Assembly: GCA_030838305.1 (NCBI GenBank)
Contig: JAUTWY010000201.1
Coordinates: 1-5,066 of the forward strand
Reading direction: 5' to 3'
Origin: Acidobacteriaceae bacterium
GTDB taxonomy: Bacteria > Acidobacteriota > Terriglobia > Terriglobales > Acidobacteriaceae
DNA length: 5,066 nucleotides
Below the pieces are notes generated by a model. The model was not told where the DNA came from and did no database searches. It worked only from the letters and a program-made list of their open reading frames with translations. Of this stretch, positions 5,048-5,066 are shown in pieces (positions within the stretch are counted from its first letter, which is position 1; every line of letters begins with the position of its first letter). Both the position numbers and the translations under genes were made by a program.

Positions 5048-5066
5048 ACCATGCACCAGCCTTGCG
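4919..5066. other. Unassigned DNA after the AAA+ breakpoint, right edge
   Basis: Past about 4918 AAA+ similarity ends abruptly while the plus frame stays open to 5047 by chance. On the minus strand a frame entering from the right edge reads ARLVHGLCEEAGVESNIRRR and stops at TAG (4996-4994). A second minus frame reads WCMVYAKKPA and then stops at about 5027. Either could be the C-terminus of a gene lying to the right, possibly of a mobile element. The evidence is too short to choose. Confidence 0.25.

Overview
The window is GC-rich and its gene content fits an accessory (island or mobile-element-like) region of an alphaproteobacterium, most likely a Rhizobiales genome of the Bradyrhizobium/Nitrobacter type. 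I infer this from the gene families (a DUF3489-DUF2924-serine recombinase cassette and a small zinc-ribbon protein resembling ones I associate with Bradyrhizobium), not from any ribosomal or housekeeping marker.

Layout. At the left edge (1-210, minus) lies the N-terminal part of a small CxxC/CxxC zinc-ribbon protein behind a strong AGGAGG site. Between its leader and the next gene is a degenerate tRNA-like sequence (356-436) with an arginine CCU-type anticodon loop, a good T arm, a 9-base insertion in the anticodon arm and no CCA. It is followed by an imperfect direct repeat pair (507-530 and 637-660). The centre (724-3207, minus) is the one clearly intact system: a three-gene operon transcribed DUF3489 -> DUF2924 -> large serine recombinase, with a 4-base gap at the first junction and an ATGA overlap at the second. 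Its upstream region (3208-3634) holds a GC-rich hairpin, a perfect 7-bp palindrome and a doubtful small reading frame.

The right third (3635-5066) looks like decaying accessory DNA. An unrecognised 253-residue gene (minus, 3750-4511) has a NGFRHADEW segment reminiscent of HEPN-type proteins. Its C-terminus appears to be cut by a one-base change in an A4 run, because an open frame continues smoothly for 44 more codons to 3635. Divergent from it, on the plus strand, is the C-terminal half of an AAA+ ATPase (about 4589-4918) that keeps sensor 1 and the arginine-rich RRFD segment but lacks Walker A and Walker B. It then loses homology before a stop at 5045-5047.

How the parts work together. The recombinase should cut and rejoin DNA at its own attachment site. 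The two DUF partners are tightly co-translated with it and probably help it bind or regulate DNA, but their roles are not known to me. The tRNA remnant and direct repeats just downstream are candidates for a past or present integration boundary. The truncated AAA+ gene and the frameshifted neighbour suggest repeated insertion and deletion at this locus. I see no CRISPR array, rRNA gene or intact insertion sequence.
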